Shown: in pieces, positions 5,821 to 12,352 of the stretch
Layout: the number at the start of each line of letters is the position of its first letter
Numbering within the stretch: the stretch's first letter is position 1
Source of the DNA: DATHVR01 sp035461175
Lineage (GTDB): Bacteria > Actinomycetota > Acidimicrobiia > Spongiisociales > ZC4RG35
Direction of reading: 5' to 3'
DNA length: 13,260 bases
Assembly (NCBI GenBank): GCA_035461175.1
Contig: DATHVR010000110.1
Location: 1 to 13,260 of the forward strand
Notes under the pieces: generated by a model
Seen by the model: only the letters and a program-made list of their open reading frames with translations
What the model was told of the DNA's origin: nothing
Database searches by the model: none
Position numbers and translations under genes: made by a program

Positions 5821-7227
5821 ATGCAGCAGCACCGTTCCATGGCACGTACCGCATCGATGGTCGCCCTGGTGGGCCTCATGATCGCCGCTCTACTACCGGC
5901 GGCAGCCCAGGAGCTCGCCCCAGGGGGTACCTTCATCGACGATGACGGCAACGTCCACGAGGGTTACATCGAGGCCATCGCCGCCGAGGGGATAACCCGG
6001 GGCTGCAACCCGCCCACCAACGACCGCTACTGCCCGTCGGATCCGGTCTCGAGAGGAGAGATGGCAGCCTTCCTCACCCGGGCGCTGGGCCTGACCGCCA
6101 GCAGCACCGACCAGTTCACCGATGACGATGATTCGGTATTCGAAAACGACATCAACGCCCTCGCCGCCGCCGGGATCACCCGCGGGTGCAACCCGCCCGC
6201 CAACGACCGCTTCTGCCCCGACGGCAACGTCACCCGGGGCCAGATGGCCGCCTTCTTGGTCCGGGCGATGGGCTATACCGACGCCGGCGACGGTGACCTG
6301 TTCACCGACGACGACGACTCGGTGTTCGAGAACGACATCGACCGGCTGGGAACCGCCGGCGTCACCCGCGGGTGTAACCCGCCCGCCAACGACCGCTTCT
6401 GTCCCACCGACCTCGTTCTCCGGGACCAGATGGCATCCTTCCTCGGCCGGGCCATGAACCTCGAGGCGAGGACCCCGCCGCCCACCATGGCGGTGGCCCC
6501 CTACTTCTTCATCGACGAGGACGGCCACACCGGCCGATCGGGACCTTTCCTGGCCCCGATCCACCGCACCGTGGCTGAGTCCGTCGCCGTCGCCACCGCC
6601 TCGATGCAGGCACTGCTCGAAGGGCCGACCAGCGACGAGCAAACCTCGATCCCTGCCCTCTCGACGGCGATTCCCGATGGCACCACCCTCAACTCGGTCT
6701 CGATCGAGGACGGGGTGGCGACCGTCGACCTCTCGGCGGAGTTCGAGGCCGAAGAGGCCTCCGCGGCGGCTTCGGCCCGGACGGCGCAGGTCGTGTTCAC
6801 GCTGACCCGTTTTTCCACCGTGGACAGCGTCAGCTTCCTCGAGGACGGCGTCCCGGTCTCGGTGCGAACCGACAACGGAAACGTGGCCGACGAACCCGTC
6901 GACCGTGGCGACTATCTCGACTACCAGGCCGCCATCTCGGTCGAGTCGCCCACCTACGGGGGCTTTGCCACCGACCCGCTGCGCGTCACCGGTCAGGCGG
7001 CCGTGTTCGAGGCAACATTCCAGTACGCCCTGACCGACGCCGACGGCCTGATCATCGAGGAAGGCGTGGCCATGTCCGGCTCGGGCGTGGGCTGGGCCGG
7101 CTTCGACTTCACGATCGACTACTCGGTCGACCGCTCCCAGCGGGGCGCCTTGATCGTGTGGACCGACTCGGCCCAGGACGGAAGCCGGATCGACATACGC
7201 GAGTATCCGATCTTCCTGGAGCGCTGA
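5821..7227 (+). CDS. Secreted protein: three SLH-like repeats + GerMN + Gmad2
   Basis: An AGAGGAGAACAC leader places the ATG at 5821; the product has 468 aa. Residues 1-29 form a signal peptide (MVALVGLMIAALLPAAAQ, cleavage about A29). Three S-layer-homology-like units follow at about 38-91, 99-150 and 161-212. Each has an acidic F(T/I)DDD start, GITRGCNPPxNDRxCP and a VxRGQMAAFLxRA helix, and each holds one Cys pair (62/71, 123/132, 185/194) that could form a disulfide. Residues about 224-352 match a GerMN domain (VAESVAVATASMQALLEGP, LNSVSIEDGVATVDLS, AQVVFTLTRFSTVDSV). Residues about 375-468 match the Gmad2 immunoglobulin-like domain (SPTYGGFATDPLRVTGQA, REYPIFLE). GerMN/Gmad proteins are envelope or spore-cortex associated in other bacteria; here cell-surface attachment through the SLH-like repeats is the likely role. 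The binding partner is unknown. Confidence 0.88.
   Translation: MQQHRSMARTASMVALVGLMIAALLPAAAQELAPGGTFIDDDGNVHEGYIEAIAAEGITRGCNPPTNDRYCPSDPVSRGEMAAFLTRALGLTASSTDQFTDDDDSVFENDINALAAAGITRGCNPPANDRFCPDGNVTRGQMAAFLVRAMGYTDAGDGDLFTDDDDSVFENDIDRLGTAGVTRGCNPPANDRFCPTDLVLRDQMASFLGRAMNLEARTPPPTMAVAPYFFIDEDGHTGRSGPFLAPIHRTVAESVAVATASMQALLEGPTSDEQTSIPALSTAIPDGTTLNSVSIEDGVATVDLSAEFEAEEASAAASARTAQVVFTLTRFSTVDSVSFLEDGVPVSVRTDNGNVADEPVDRGDYLDYQAAISVESPTYGGFATDPLRVTGQAAVFEATFQYALTDADGLIIEEGVAMSGSGVGWAGFDFTIDYSVDRSQRGALIVWTDSAQDGSRIDIREYPIFLER
6176..6219 (+). repeat. 44-bp near-identical repeat, copy A (SLH-like unit 2)
   Basis: This segment matches 6362-6405 with only two differences, both synonymous C/T changes in Cys codons. 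It encodes TRGCNPPANDRFCP. The 186-bp (62-codon) period shows that units 2 and 3 are a recent duplication or kept alike by gene conversion; unit 1 (5929 onward) is more diverged. Confidence 0.85.
6362..6405 (+). repeat. 44-bp near-identical repeat, copy B (SLH-like unit 3)
   Basis: This is the second copy of the segment at 6176-6219, in the same frame inside the SLH/GerMN gene, with two silent differences. Confidence 0.85.
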
Positions 7228-7229
7228 CA

Positions 7230-7248
7230 GACCCGGGCAGAGCGGGTC
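7230..7248. terminator. Weak hairpin between convergent gene ends
   Basis: GACCCG (7230-7235) can pair with CGGGTC (7243-7248) across a 7-nt loop. It lies in the 19-bp gap between the stops of the SLH/GerMN gene (7227) and the thioredoxin-TPR gene (7247). The stem is only 6 bp and there is no T-run, so bidirectional termination is a suggestion from position. Confidence 0.3.
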
Positions 7249-8071
7249 AGAACAGGGCGCTGGCCAGACGTCGCCGGTACTTGGCCACCAGGTCGGGGTC
7301 GCGGACGACGACGAACAGATCCAACATCGCCACCCGGGCGGGCTCGGTGAGCTCGGATCGGGATTCGACCACCTCCACGAGGTGCTCGAAGGCGGGGCGG
7401 TAGTTGCCGTCGGCGGCCAGCGCCCGACCCAGGTCGAGCCGGGCCTGGAGATTGCCGGGATCGTCGGCCAGCTTGGCCTCGAGGTCGAAGACGTCGAGGC
7501 CGCTCGCCATCAGCTCGGCCTGGGCCCGAAGACCCCGCACCGTCTCGGTTTCCGGGAGGACGGAAAGCGTATCGACCGCTTCGGCGGCCTCGCCCCGTCC
7601 CAGCAGGAGGCGGGCCAGCGCCGTGGCGGCCTCGACGTGAGTGCTATCTGCCTCGAGGGCCTGACGAAGAGCCTGCTCGGCGGTATCGGGATCGCCTCCT
7701 TCGAGAGCCAGTGTGCCCGTGGCGGCGAGACGATCGGCGGGGGTGGGGACCAGTTCCCGCAACCACTGACGGACCTGAGCCTCGGGCAGGGCGCCGGTGA
7801 ATCGGGCCACCGGCCGGCCATCTCGGAACCCGATCACAGTGGGGATGCCCTGGACTCCGAACTCTCCGGCCAGCTGCTGGTTCTGATCGACGTCGACCTT
7901 GACCAGCTCCCACTCCCCTTCGGACCCGGCGGCGGCCCGCTCGAGGATCGGCCCGAGCACACGACAGGGTCCACACCATGCGGCCCAGAAATCGACCACG
8001 ACGGGCACCTCGCCGGAACGGGCCAGGACCTTCTCAGCGAACTCCGGGGTGGAAACGTCGGTGACAGCCAT
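7247..8071 (-). CDS. cnoX: Thioredoxin-TPR protein (CnoX/YbbN-like)
   Basis: The 274-aa cytoplasmic protein joins an N-terminal thioredoxin fold (about 1-108) to a C-terminal helical TPR-like part (about 115-274; EQALRQALEADSTHVEAATALARLLL, ARLDLGRALAADGNYRPAFEHLVEVV). This is the layout of CnoX/YbbN, a chaperedoxin that holds oxidation-damaged proteins and hands them to GroEL or DnaK. Unlike the E. coli protein, which has a non-canonical SxxC, this one has the full catalytic WCGPC (C33, C36) and the cis-proline G75-I-P77, so real disulfide-reductase activity is likely. The ATG at 8071 has no strong Shine-Dalgarno sequence; an in-frame TTG three codons upstream is possible. It starts 26 bp after the DoxX stop on the same strand, so the two are probably one operon. 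Confidence 0.88.
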   Translation of the reverse strand: MAVTDVSTPEFAEKVLARSGEVPVVVDFWAAWCGPCRVLGPILERAAAGSEGEWELVKVDVDQNQQLAGEFGVQGIPTVIGFRDGRPVARFTGALPEAQVRQWLRELVPTPADRLAATGTLALEGGDPDTAEQALRQALEADSTHVEAATALARLLLGRGEAAEAVDTLSVLPETETVRGLRAQAELMASGLDVFDLEAKLADDPGNLQARLDLGRALAADGNYRPAFEHLVEVVESRSELTEPARVAMLDLFVVVRDPDLVAKYRRRLASALF

Positions 8072-8097
8072 GTCACTCAAGGTAACCCGGCGTCGCC

Positions 8098-8487
8098 TCA
8101 GGTCATTCCCGACCGGGCCCCGAGGGGAGCCAACCGGGCCCGACCGTAGGCGACGAAGAGGAGGACGGCGGCATTGACGAGGTTGAGCACGATCTGGAGC
8201 ACCTCGCCGCGACCGGCGTGCCAGACGGCCGCCCCCACCATCACCACCGCCAGGCCGACCGCCGCCCACACGGTCAGCCCGGGGCGGATTCCTGTTACCG
8301 CCGGCAGGATCAAGCCGAGTCCACCGAGGATCTCGGCCACTCCCGAGATGAGATGGAGTTCGTCCGGGAGGTCGTACATCCACTCCATGGGCGCCGGGAG
8401 GCCGTCGGGGAGGACGAAATGGAGAACGCCGTAGACGAGGAAGAACACTCCCAGGAAGATCTGCAGGACCCACAGCAGGCGATTCAC
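8098..8487 (-). CDS. DoxX family membrane protein
   Basis: GTG at 8487 is the start, 6 nt after AAAGGAAA (complement of 8491-8498); the 129-aa product fits DoxX proteins (about 120-160 aa). Four hydrophobic segments are seen: LLWVLQIFLGVFFLVYGVLHFV, LISGVAEILGGLGLILPAV, LTVWAAVGLAVVMVGAAVWH and VLQIVLNLVNAAVLLFVAYG. The features shared with the family are the first-helix FFLVYGVLHF pattern, the GVAEILGGLGLILP second helix and the HAGRGE loop. In mycobacteria DoxX joins superoxide dismutase and a thiol enzyme in a membrane oxidoreductase complex. The thioredoxin-TPR gene directly downstream fits a similar link between membrane and thiol redox. That link is inferred from context. Confidence 0.85.
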   Translation of the reverse strand: MNRLLWVLQIFLGVFFLVYGVLHFVLPDGLPAPMEWMYDLPDELHLISGVAEILGGLGLILPAVTGIRPGLTVWAAVGLAVVMVGAAVWHAGRGEVLQIVLNLVNAAVLLFVAYGRARLAPLGARSGMT

Positions 8488-8490
8488 GTA

Positions 8491-8498
8491 TTTCCTTT
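8491..8498 (-). promoter_or_regulatory. Ribosome binding site selecting the GTG start of doxX
   Basis: The complement reads GAAAGGAAATAC followed by GTG AAT CGC. It sets the start at 8487 and excludes an N-terminal extension toward 8649 that would overlap the divergent cyclase gene. Confidence 0.7.
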
Positions 8499-8546
8499 CG
8501 ATTACGGGATTGAATCTAGGGCATCGGCGGATCGGGGATCGGGACC

Positions 8547-9794
8547 GTGGGGCCGTCTGCTTCACTGGAACGGGTGAACACACCGGACCCACACCCGGAC
8601 TTCTGGGATCGACTCGCCTCCCGCACCAAGCCGGTGGCGGCGCTGGCAACGATCGAGAGCCCCCGCACCGTCGCCCTCCTCGTGGCCGGGACCCTGGGCG
8701 GGGCCACCCTGTGGGCGATCGTGTTCTCCGCCGTTCTGTTCGCCTCGGACGAGATGGCGGCCGGATGGATCATGGTTGGACTGGCGGCGGCGTACGCGAC
8801 CACCTGGATCTGGCATGCCGTCACCGGGGAGGTGGCGGCGCCGGCGGGCTTCGCCCTGGCAGCCAGCGTCGCCAATCAGATCGGCATCCACCTCGCCCTC
8901 GGCGGGTACGCCAACTCCGGCGGCTACCTGATGTGGGGCATCACGATGACCTTCGCCCTCGCCATGATGCTGGGGCGCCGCTCCGCGGCTGTGATGGGCT
9001 TCGCCTACGGGATCGCCGCGGTGATCTTCGCCATCCTCGAACCCGGTCTCGCCGCCGCCCGCACCCCGCCCCCGGCGGCGCTCTCCGCCACCTTGTTCGC
9101 CGTCGTCCTGACGGGGAATCTGGCCATGGTCACCGCAGTCCTGATGTTCTTCCTCAAACGCCTCGCCTTTGAACGAGACCGGGCCGAACGCCTCCTCCTC
9201 AACGTCCTCCCCGCCGAGGTGGCGGCCGAACTGAAGGAGCACGGCGAGACCCGGGCGATTCGATTCGACGCCATCAGCGTGCTCTTCGCCGACATCGTCG
9301 GATTCACGGAGCGATCGGCACGGTTGGACCCGGCCCAACTGGTCGCCGAGCTCAACTCCATCTTCACCTACTTCGACGGCCTCGCCGTCGAGCACGGATG
9401 CGAGAAGATACGCACCATCGGTGACGGCTACATGGTCGCCTGCGGAGTGCCTTCGGCCCGTCCCGACCACGCCCAAGCCCTGGCGCGGATGGCCCTCGAC
9501 ATGATCGAATACCAGGCGGACCGCGCAGTGACGCTCCGCATCGGGATCAACTCCGGCCCGGCAGTGGCCGGCGTGATCGGCACCTCCAAATTCCAGTACG
9601 ACGTCTGGGGTGACACGGTCAACATCGCCAGCCGGATGGAATCACACGGGACGCCGGGACGCGTCCAGATCTCCGAGGCCACCTATCGACTGATCCGCCA
9701 CGAATTCGAGTGCACGCCCCGGGGAGCGATCGAGGTCAAGGGCAAGGGAAGCCTGGAGACCTGGTATCTGGAAAGACCGCGTCAGTCCGACTGA
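8547..9794 (+). CDS. Membrane-bound class III adenylate cyclase
   Basis: It makes cAMP from ATP. Residues about 40-215 hold five or six membrane helices (TVALLVAGTLGGATLWAIVF, WIMVGLAAAYATTWIW, ALSATLFAVVLTGNLAMVTAVLMFF). A short coiled linker (LAFERDRAERLLLNVLP) matches the signalling helix seen before many cyclase domains. The catalytic domain spans about 235-405. The two metal Asp are D249 (FADIVGFT) and D293 (TIGDGYM). K287 (CEKIRTIGD) and D352 (QYDVWGD) form the Lys/Asp pair that selects adenine over guanine. N359 and R363 (TVNIASRM) are the transition-state residues. All key residues are present, so it should be active, as a homodimer. Numbering uses GTG 8547; GTG 8574, with GGAA 4 nt upstream, is equally possible. 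It is divergent from doxX. The membrane part may sense an unknown signal. Confidence 0.9.
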   Translation: MGPSASLERVNTPDPHPDFWDRLASRTKPVAALATIESPRTVALLVAGTLGGATLWAIVFSAVLFASDEMAAGWIMVGLAAAYATTWIWHAVTGEVAAPAGFALAASVANQIGIHLALGGYANSGGYLMWGITMTFALAMMLGRRSAAVMGFAYGIAAVIFAILEPGLAAARTPPPAALSATLFAVVLTGNLAMVTAVLMFFLKRLAFERDRAERLLLNVLPAEVAAELKEHGETRAIRFDAISVLFADIVGFTERSARLDPAQLVAELNSIFTYFDGLAVEHGCEKIRTIGDGYMVACGVPSARPDHAQALARMALDMIEYQADRAVTLRIGINSGPAVAGVIGTSKFQYDVWGDTVNIASRMESHGTPGRVQISEATYRLIRHEFECTPRGAIEVKGKGSLETWYLERPRQSD

Positions 9795-9828
9795 AGACTT
9801 CGCCTCCCGCCACCACCGATGACGTGCT

Positions 9829-9834
9829 TAAGCT
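9829..9834 (+). promoter_or_regulatory. Possible -10 element of a leaderless transcript
   Basis: TAAGCT fits TAnnnT and ends 7 nt before the GTG at 9842. That is the spacing expected when transcription starts at the start codon, a common arrangement in actinobacteria. No clear -35 is seen, and the gene may equally be read from the cyclase transcript. Confidence 0.3.
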
Positions 9835-9841
9835 CAGGAAG

Positions 9842-10711
9842 GTGAGCGACCCCCTCATTGCCATGACCGGTGTCACCGGCTACATCGGATCCGGGGTCGC
9901 GCGGGTCCTGGAGCGTGAGGGCCACCGGCTTCGACTCGTCGCCCGCGACCCCGCCCGGATCCCCGACGACCTCCACGGCGAGCCGGTCGCCGCCGCCTAC
10001 GGCGACCACGAGGCAATGACCGCCGCCCTGGCAGGGGCTTCGACCCTCTTCCTGGTCTCGGGTCGGGAGCATCCCGAGCGACTCGAGCATCACCGCCAGG
10101 CGGTGGCGGCGGCGGCCGCAGCCGGGATCGGACGCATCGTCTACCTGTCGTTCCTCAACGCCGCCCCCGACGCCACTTTCACTCTCGCCCGCCAGCACTT
10201 CCACACCGAGCAGTTCATCCGGGAGACGGGTGCCGCCCACGTTTTCTTGCGCGACAGCCTCTACTGCGACTTCCTGCCCTTCTTCGTCGGTCGGGACGGG
10301 GTCTTGCGCGCTCCGGCCGGAGGGGGACGGGTGTCGTTGGTCGTGCGCGGCGACATCATCGAAGCGGCCGCGACCGTCCTCTCGGACCCGGGTCACGACG
10401 GAACCACCTTCGACATCACCGGGCCCGAGGCCGTCACGCTGGCCGAAGCCGCGGCCCGTCTCAGCCGCTTCGTCGGCCACGAGATCACCTACGAGCCCGA
10501 AACCGAAGAGGATGCCTATGTATCCCGGTCCGTGTACGGGGCTCCGGACTGGGAAGTGGAAGGCTGGGTCACCTCGTACCTGGCCATCGCCAACGGCGAG
10601 TTGGCGACCGTCAGCGACGCGGTGGAAACCCTCACCGGCCATCCGCCCCGGAGCATCGAGGACTATCTCCAGTCACACCCGGACAGCTACCGCCATCTCC
10701 GGGACGGCTGA
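9842..10711 (+). CDS. NmrA-like NAD(P)-binding oxidoreductase (SDR, QorB-like)
   Basis: This is an atypical short-chain dehydrogenase of the NmrA/quinone-oxidoreductase-2 group, 289 aa from GTG 9842 (family about 280-290). The dinucleotide motif is G10-x-T-G-Y-I-G16 (MTGVTGYIGSG). Next come a basic residue cluster after strand 2 (LVARDP), which favours NADPH, the D-H-E-A-M segment of strand 3, and TLFLVSGREHPERLEHHRQAV. IGRIVYLSFLNAAPDATF (about 98-116), the strand-5 region, lacks the YxxxK active site, as in NmrA and QorB. The C-terminal part has the usual LSRFVGHEITYEPET. It may reduce quinones or act as a redox sensor; the substrate cannot be told. The start is uncertain: AGGAA is only 1 nt from this GTG, and ATG 9863 would cut into the motif-preceding strand. 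It is 47 bp downstream of the cyclase. Confidence 0.82.
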   Translation: MSDPLIAMTGVTGYIGSGVARVLEREGHRLRLVARDPARIPDDLHGEPVAAAYGDHEAMTAALAGASTLFLVSGREHPERLEHHRQAVAAAAAAGIGRIVYLSFLNAAPDATFTLARQHFHTEQFIRETGAAHVFLRDSLYCDFLPFFVGRDGVLRAPAGGGRVSLVVRGDIIEAAATVLSDPGHDGTTFDITGPEAVTLAEAAARLSRFVGHEITYEPETEEDAYVSRSVYGAPDWEVEGWVTSYLAIANGELATVSDAVETLTGHPPRSIEDYLQSHPDSYRHLRDG

Positions 10712-10713
10712 GA

Positions 10714-11373
10714 TCAGTGCTTAACCTCGAGGCCGCCGAAGAGCACGCTGGCGTCAATCTGGAGTCGAGGGGCATCGGCAGGCAGGGACTCCTTGGCAGT
10801 CACGTTTTCGAAGCCTCCGAAGACCGGGAAGCCTCCGATGTCGACTCGCCAACCCTGCGGCACCCGGATCTCGACTCCGCCGAAAGCGACAAATGCGTCG
10901 AGCACCGCCCCCGGCGCCAGCTGGGCGTCGGCGAGGTCGATCTCGGCGCCTCCGAACACCGCCCCCACCCGGCCGCCCTGAAACGCCCGGGAGTGAGAAG
11001 CCACCTCGCTCCCCGAGAAGATGTTGAAACTCGAAATGACATCTTCGGAGGTAGCCCGGCCGGAACCGCCCACTCCCCATCCGAAGACCACCATTACGCC
11101 GATGGCTATGAGGATGATCGGAAACAGGACGGAGAGGTTGTCCACCACACCCGTGGTGCGCAGGAGGATCAGCGCCCCCGCCCCGGTCAGGATCGCCGGC
11201 ATCAACCAATGCCGGCGGTTCGTCGCCAGCCCGATCAGTCCTGCTCCGATCAGCACCACCGGCCACCAGGTCCCAATGGCGTTTCCTGCATCGACCATCC
11301 CGGCCTGATCCAGTAGCAACAGGGTTCCCACCGCCACGATCAGGATTCCGAAGAACGCCCGCGCCCAATTCAA
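10714..11373 (-). CDS. LiaF-like membrane protein (cell-wall stress response family)
   Basis: The 219-aa product has four membrane segments in its N-terminal half (about 5-22 FFGILIVAVGTLLLL, 36-50 WPVVLIGAGLIGLA, 57-71 LMPAILTGAGALILL, 83-101 LFPIILIAIGVMVVFGWG). A C-terminal beta-rich domain (about 110-219) carries repeated FGG/FxG turns: FNIFSGSE, GAVFGGAEIDL, FVAFGGVEIRVP, FPVFGGFENV and SVLFGGLEVKH. That is the layout of LiaF and DUF2154-type proteins. In Bacillus, LiaF restrains the LiaSR two-component system that answers cell-envelope damage. No kinase or regulator gene is adjacent here, so the signalling partner is unknown. The start is TTG at 11373, with AGAGGAG (complement of 11380-11386) 6 nt upstream. 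It converges on the NmrA-like gene with 2 bp between stops. Confidence 0.85.
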   Translation of the reverse strand: MNWARAFFGILIVAVGTLLLLDQAGMVDAGNAIGTWWPVVLIGAGLIGLATNRRHWLMPAILTGAGALILLRTTGVVDNLSVLFPIILIAIGVMVVFGWGVGGSGRATSEDVISSFNIFSGSEVASHSRAFQGGRVGAVFGGAEIDLADAQLAPGAVLDAFVAFGGVEIRVPQGWRVDIGGFPVFGGFENVTAKESLPADAPRLQIDASVLFGGLEVKH

Positions 11374-11379
11374 AGATGA

Positions 11380-11386
11380 CTCCTCT
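11380..11386 (-). promoter_or_regulatory. Ribosome binding site selecting a TTG start
   Basis: The complement reads AGAGGAG, then TCATCT, then TTG AAT TGG. The spacing and strength support a rare TTG initiation for the LiaF-like gene; no in-frame ATG or GTG lies close enough to serve instead. Confidence 0.7.
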
Positions 11387-11494
11387 CGTCGCCAGGAGGG
11401 TGGCTACATCTTCCGATTTGCGCAAGCCACCGCCCGACGGGGTTTTGGAGGGAGGGAGGTCGGGTACCACTCCCCCAAGCAACAGGAGGAGCCC

Positions 11495-11659
11495 ATGCCC
11501 GTTCATCGCAGCAAGGATTCCCAGGGCCCCTATTACCAGTGGGGCGACAGCGGCAAGAAGTACCACTACACGGCCGGCGACAGGGCCAGCCGGGAGAAGG
11601 CGAAGGAAAAGGCCGAGAAGCAGGGCCGCGCCGCCCGGGCCTCGGGTTACAAGGGGTAA
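11495..11659 (+). CDS. Small basic protein (54 aa)
   Basis: ATG at 11495 follows AGGAGGA (11484-11490) at the right distance, one of the best ribosome binding sites in the window. The 54-residue product ends at TAA 11657-11659. It begins MPVHRSKDSQGPYYQWGDSGKKYHY and then turns into a charged helix with RASREKAKEKAEKQGRAARAS before a GYKG tail. The YYQWG(D)SGKKY followed by KQGRAARASGY pattern resembles small conserved proteins of unknown function, seen widely in bacteria and phages, that share a QWGxxGKxY / KQGRAxxASGY pattern; this is a memory of pattern, not a search. It has no signal peptide and no Cys. It stands alone between the LiaF-like gene (divergent) and the copper operon. Confidence 0.75.
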   Translation: MPVHRSKDSQGPYYQWGDSGKKYHYTAGDRASREKAKEKAEKQGRAARASGYKG

Positions 11660-11740
11660 TCGGCTGCCGGCGCCGCCCCAGATCCCGAATCTGAAGGACG
11701 TTCGCCACTTTCTCTGGCGGCCATCGTGGGCCAGACTGGG

Positions 11741-12352
11741 ATGGTGTTATCGCGACGGGCTCTCATAGCCCTCGCCTCGTTGTGCCTCGCCCTGTTCCTT
11801 GGTGCCTGCAACGACGCCGGGGCAGGACTGATGGGGGTCGTCCGCACCCCCGCCCTCGAGGTGGGCGGGGTCGAGTTGCCGAGCGCCGACGGTGGACCGA
11901 TGGAAATGGTGGCGCCCGAGGGAGAGCTGCTGTTGGTGTACTTCGGATACACCAGCTGTCCCGACGTCTGTCCCACCACCATGGCGGACGTGAGTGCGGC
12001 CCTCGTGGACCTGCCCCCCGACAAGGCCGACCGGGTCAGGGTGGCGATGGTGACGGTCGACCCCGAGCGGGACACGGACGAGATCCTGGCCGGTTACCTG
12101 GCCCACTTCTTCAGTCGGGGGATCGCGCTCCGTAGCGACGATCCCACCGCACTCGAGGCGGCCGCCACCGCTTTTGGCGTCCAGTGGCAGATCGAAGAAC
12201 ACGAGCCCGGAGACCCTTACGACGTTGCTCACACCGCCGTCACCTACGTGGTCGACGACCACGGTCGGGTGGTGGTGGAGTGGCCATTCGGCTTCGAGAC
12301 GGAAGCCATGACATCCGACCTAAACCTGCTCCTGGAAAGGAGTCGAACATGA
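11741..12352 (+). CDS. SCO1/SenC-family copper chaperone lipoprotein
   Basis: SCO1 proteins deliver copper to the CuA site of cytochrome c oxidase and act outside the cytoplasmic membrane. From ATG 11741 the product is 203 aa with a lipoprotein signal (RRALIALASLCLALFLGAC, lipobox LGAC, lipidated C23). The thioredoxin-like domain carries the copper-binding C73-P-D-V-C77-P in the motif YFGYTSCPDVCPTT. The third ligand is H164 in DVAHTAVTYVVDDHG. MVTVDPERDT, characteristic of the family, is also present. All three copper ligands are therefore intact. GTG 11726 would add five residues before the signal and is less likely. The last base triplet overlaps the PCuAC start (ATGA, 12349-12352), so translation is coupled. 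It is the first gene of a three-gene copper operon. Confidence 0.92.
   Translation: MVLSRRALIALASLCLALFLGACNDAGAGLMGVVRTPALEVGGVELPSADGGPMEMVAPEGELLLVYFGYTSCPDVCPTTMADVSAALVDLPPDKADRVRVAMVTVDPERDTDEILAGYLAHFFSRGIALRSDDPTALEAAATAFGVQWQIEEHEPGDPYDVAHTAVTYVVDDHGRVVVEWPFGFETEAMTSDLNLLLERSRT

Noticed and set aside
8562..9476. Minus-strand open frame (304 codons) opposite the adenylate cyclase
   Set aside because: The cyclase catalytic residues prove the plus frame; the reverse product is a Gly/Asp/Glu/His-rich shadow.
9782..10642. Minus-strand open frame (286 codons) opposite the NmrA-like gene
   Set aside because: The plus frame carries the GxTGxxG motif and family segments; the reverse frame is compositionally odd.
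11399..11431. Inverted repeat GGTGGCT / AGCCACC with 19-nt spacing upstream of the 54-aa gene
   Set aside because: Seven base pairs with a long loop is weak, and there is no position-specific support for a terminator or operator.
11679..11693. CAGAT / ATCTG 5-bp stem after the 54-aa gene
   Set aside because: Too short for a confident terminator and no T-run follows.
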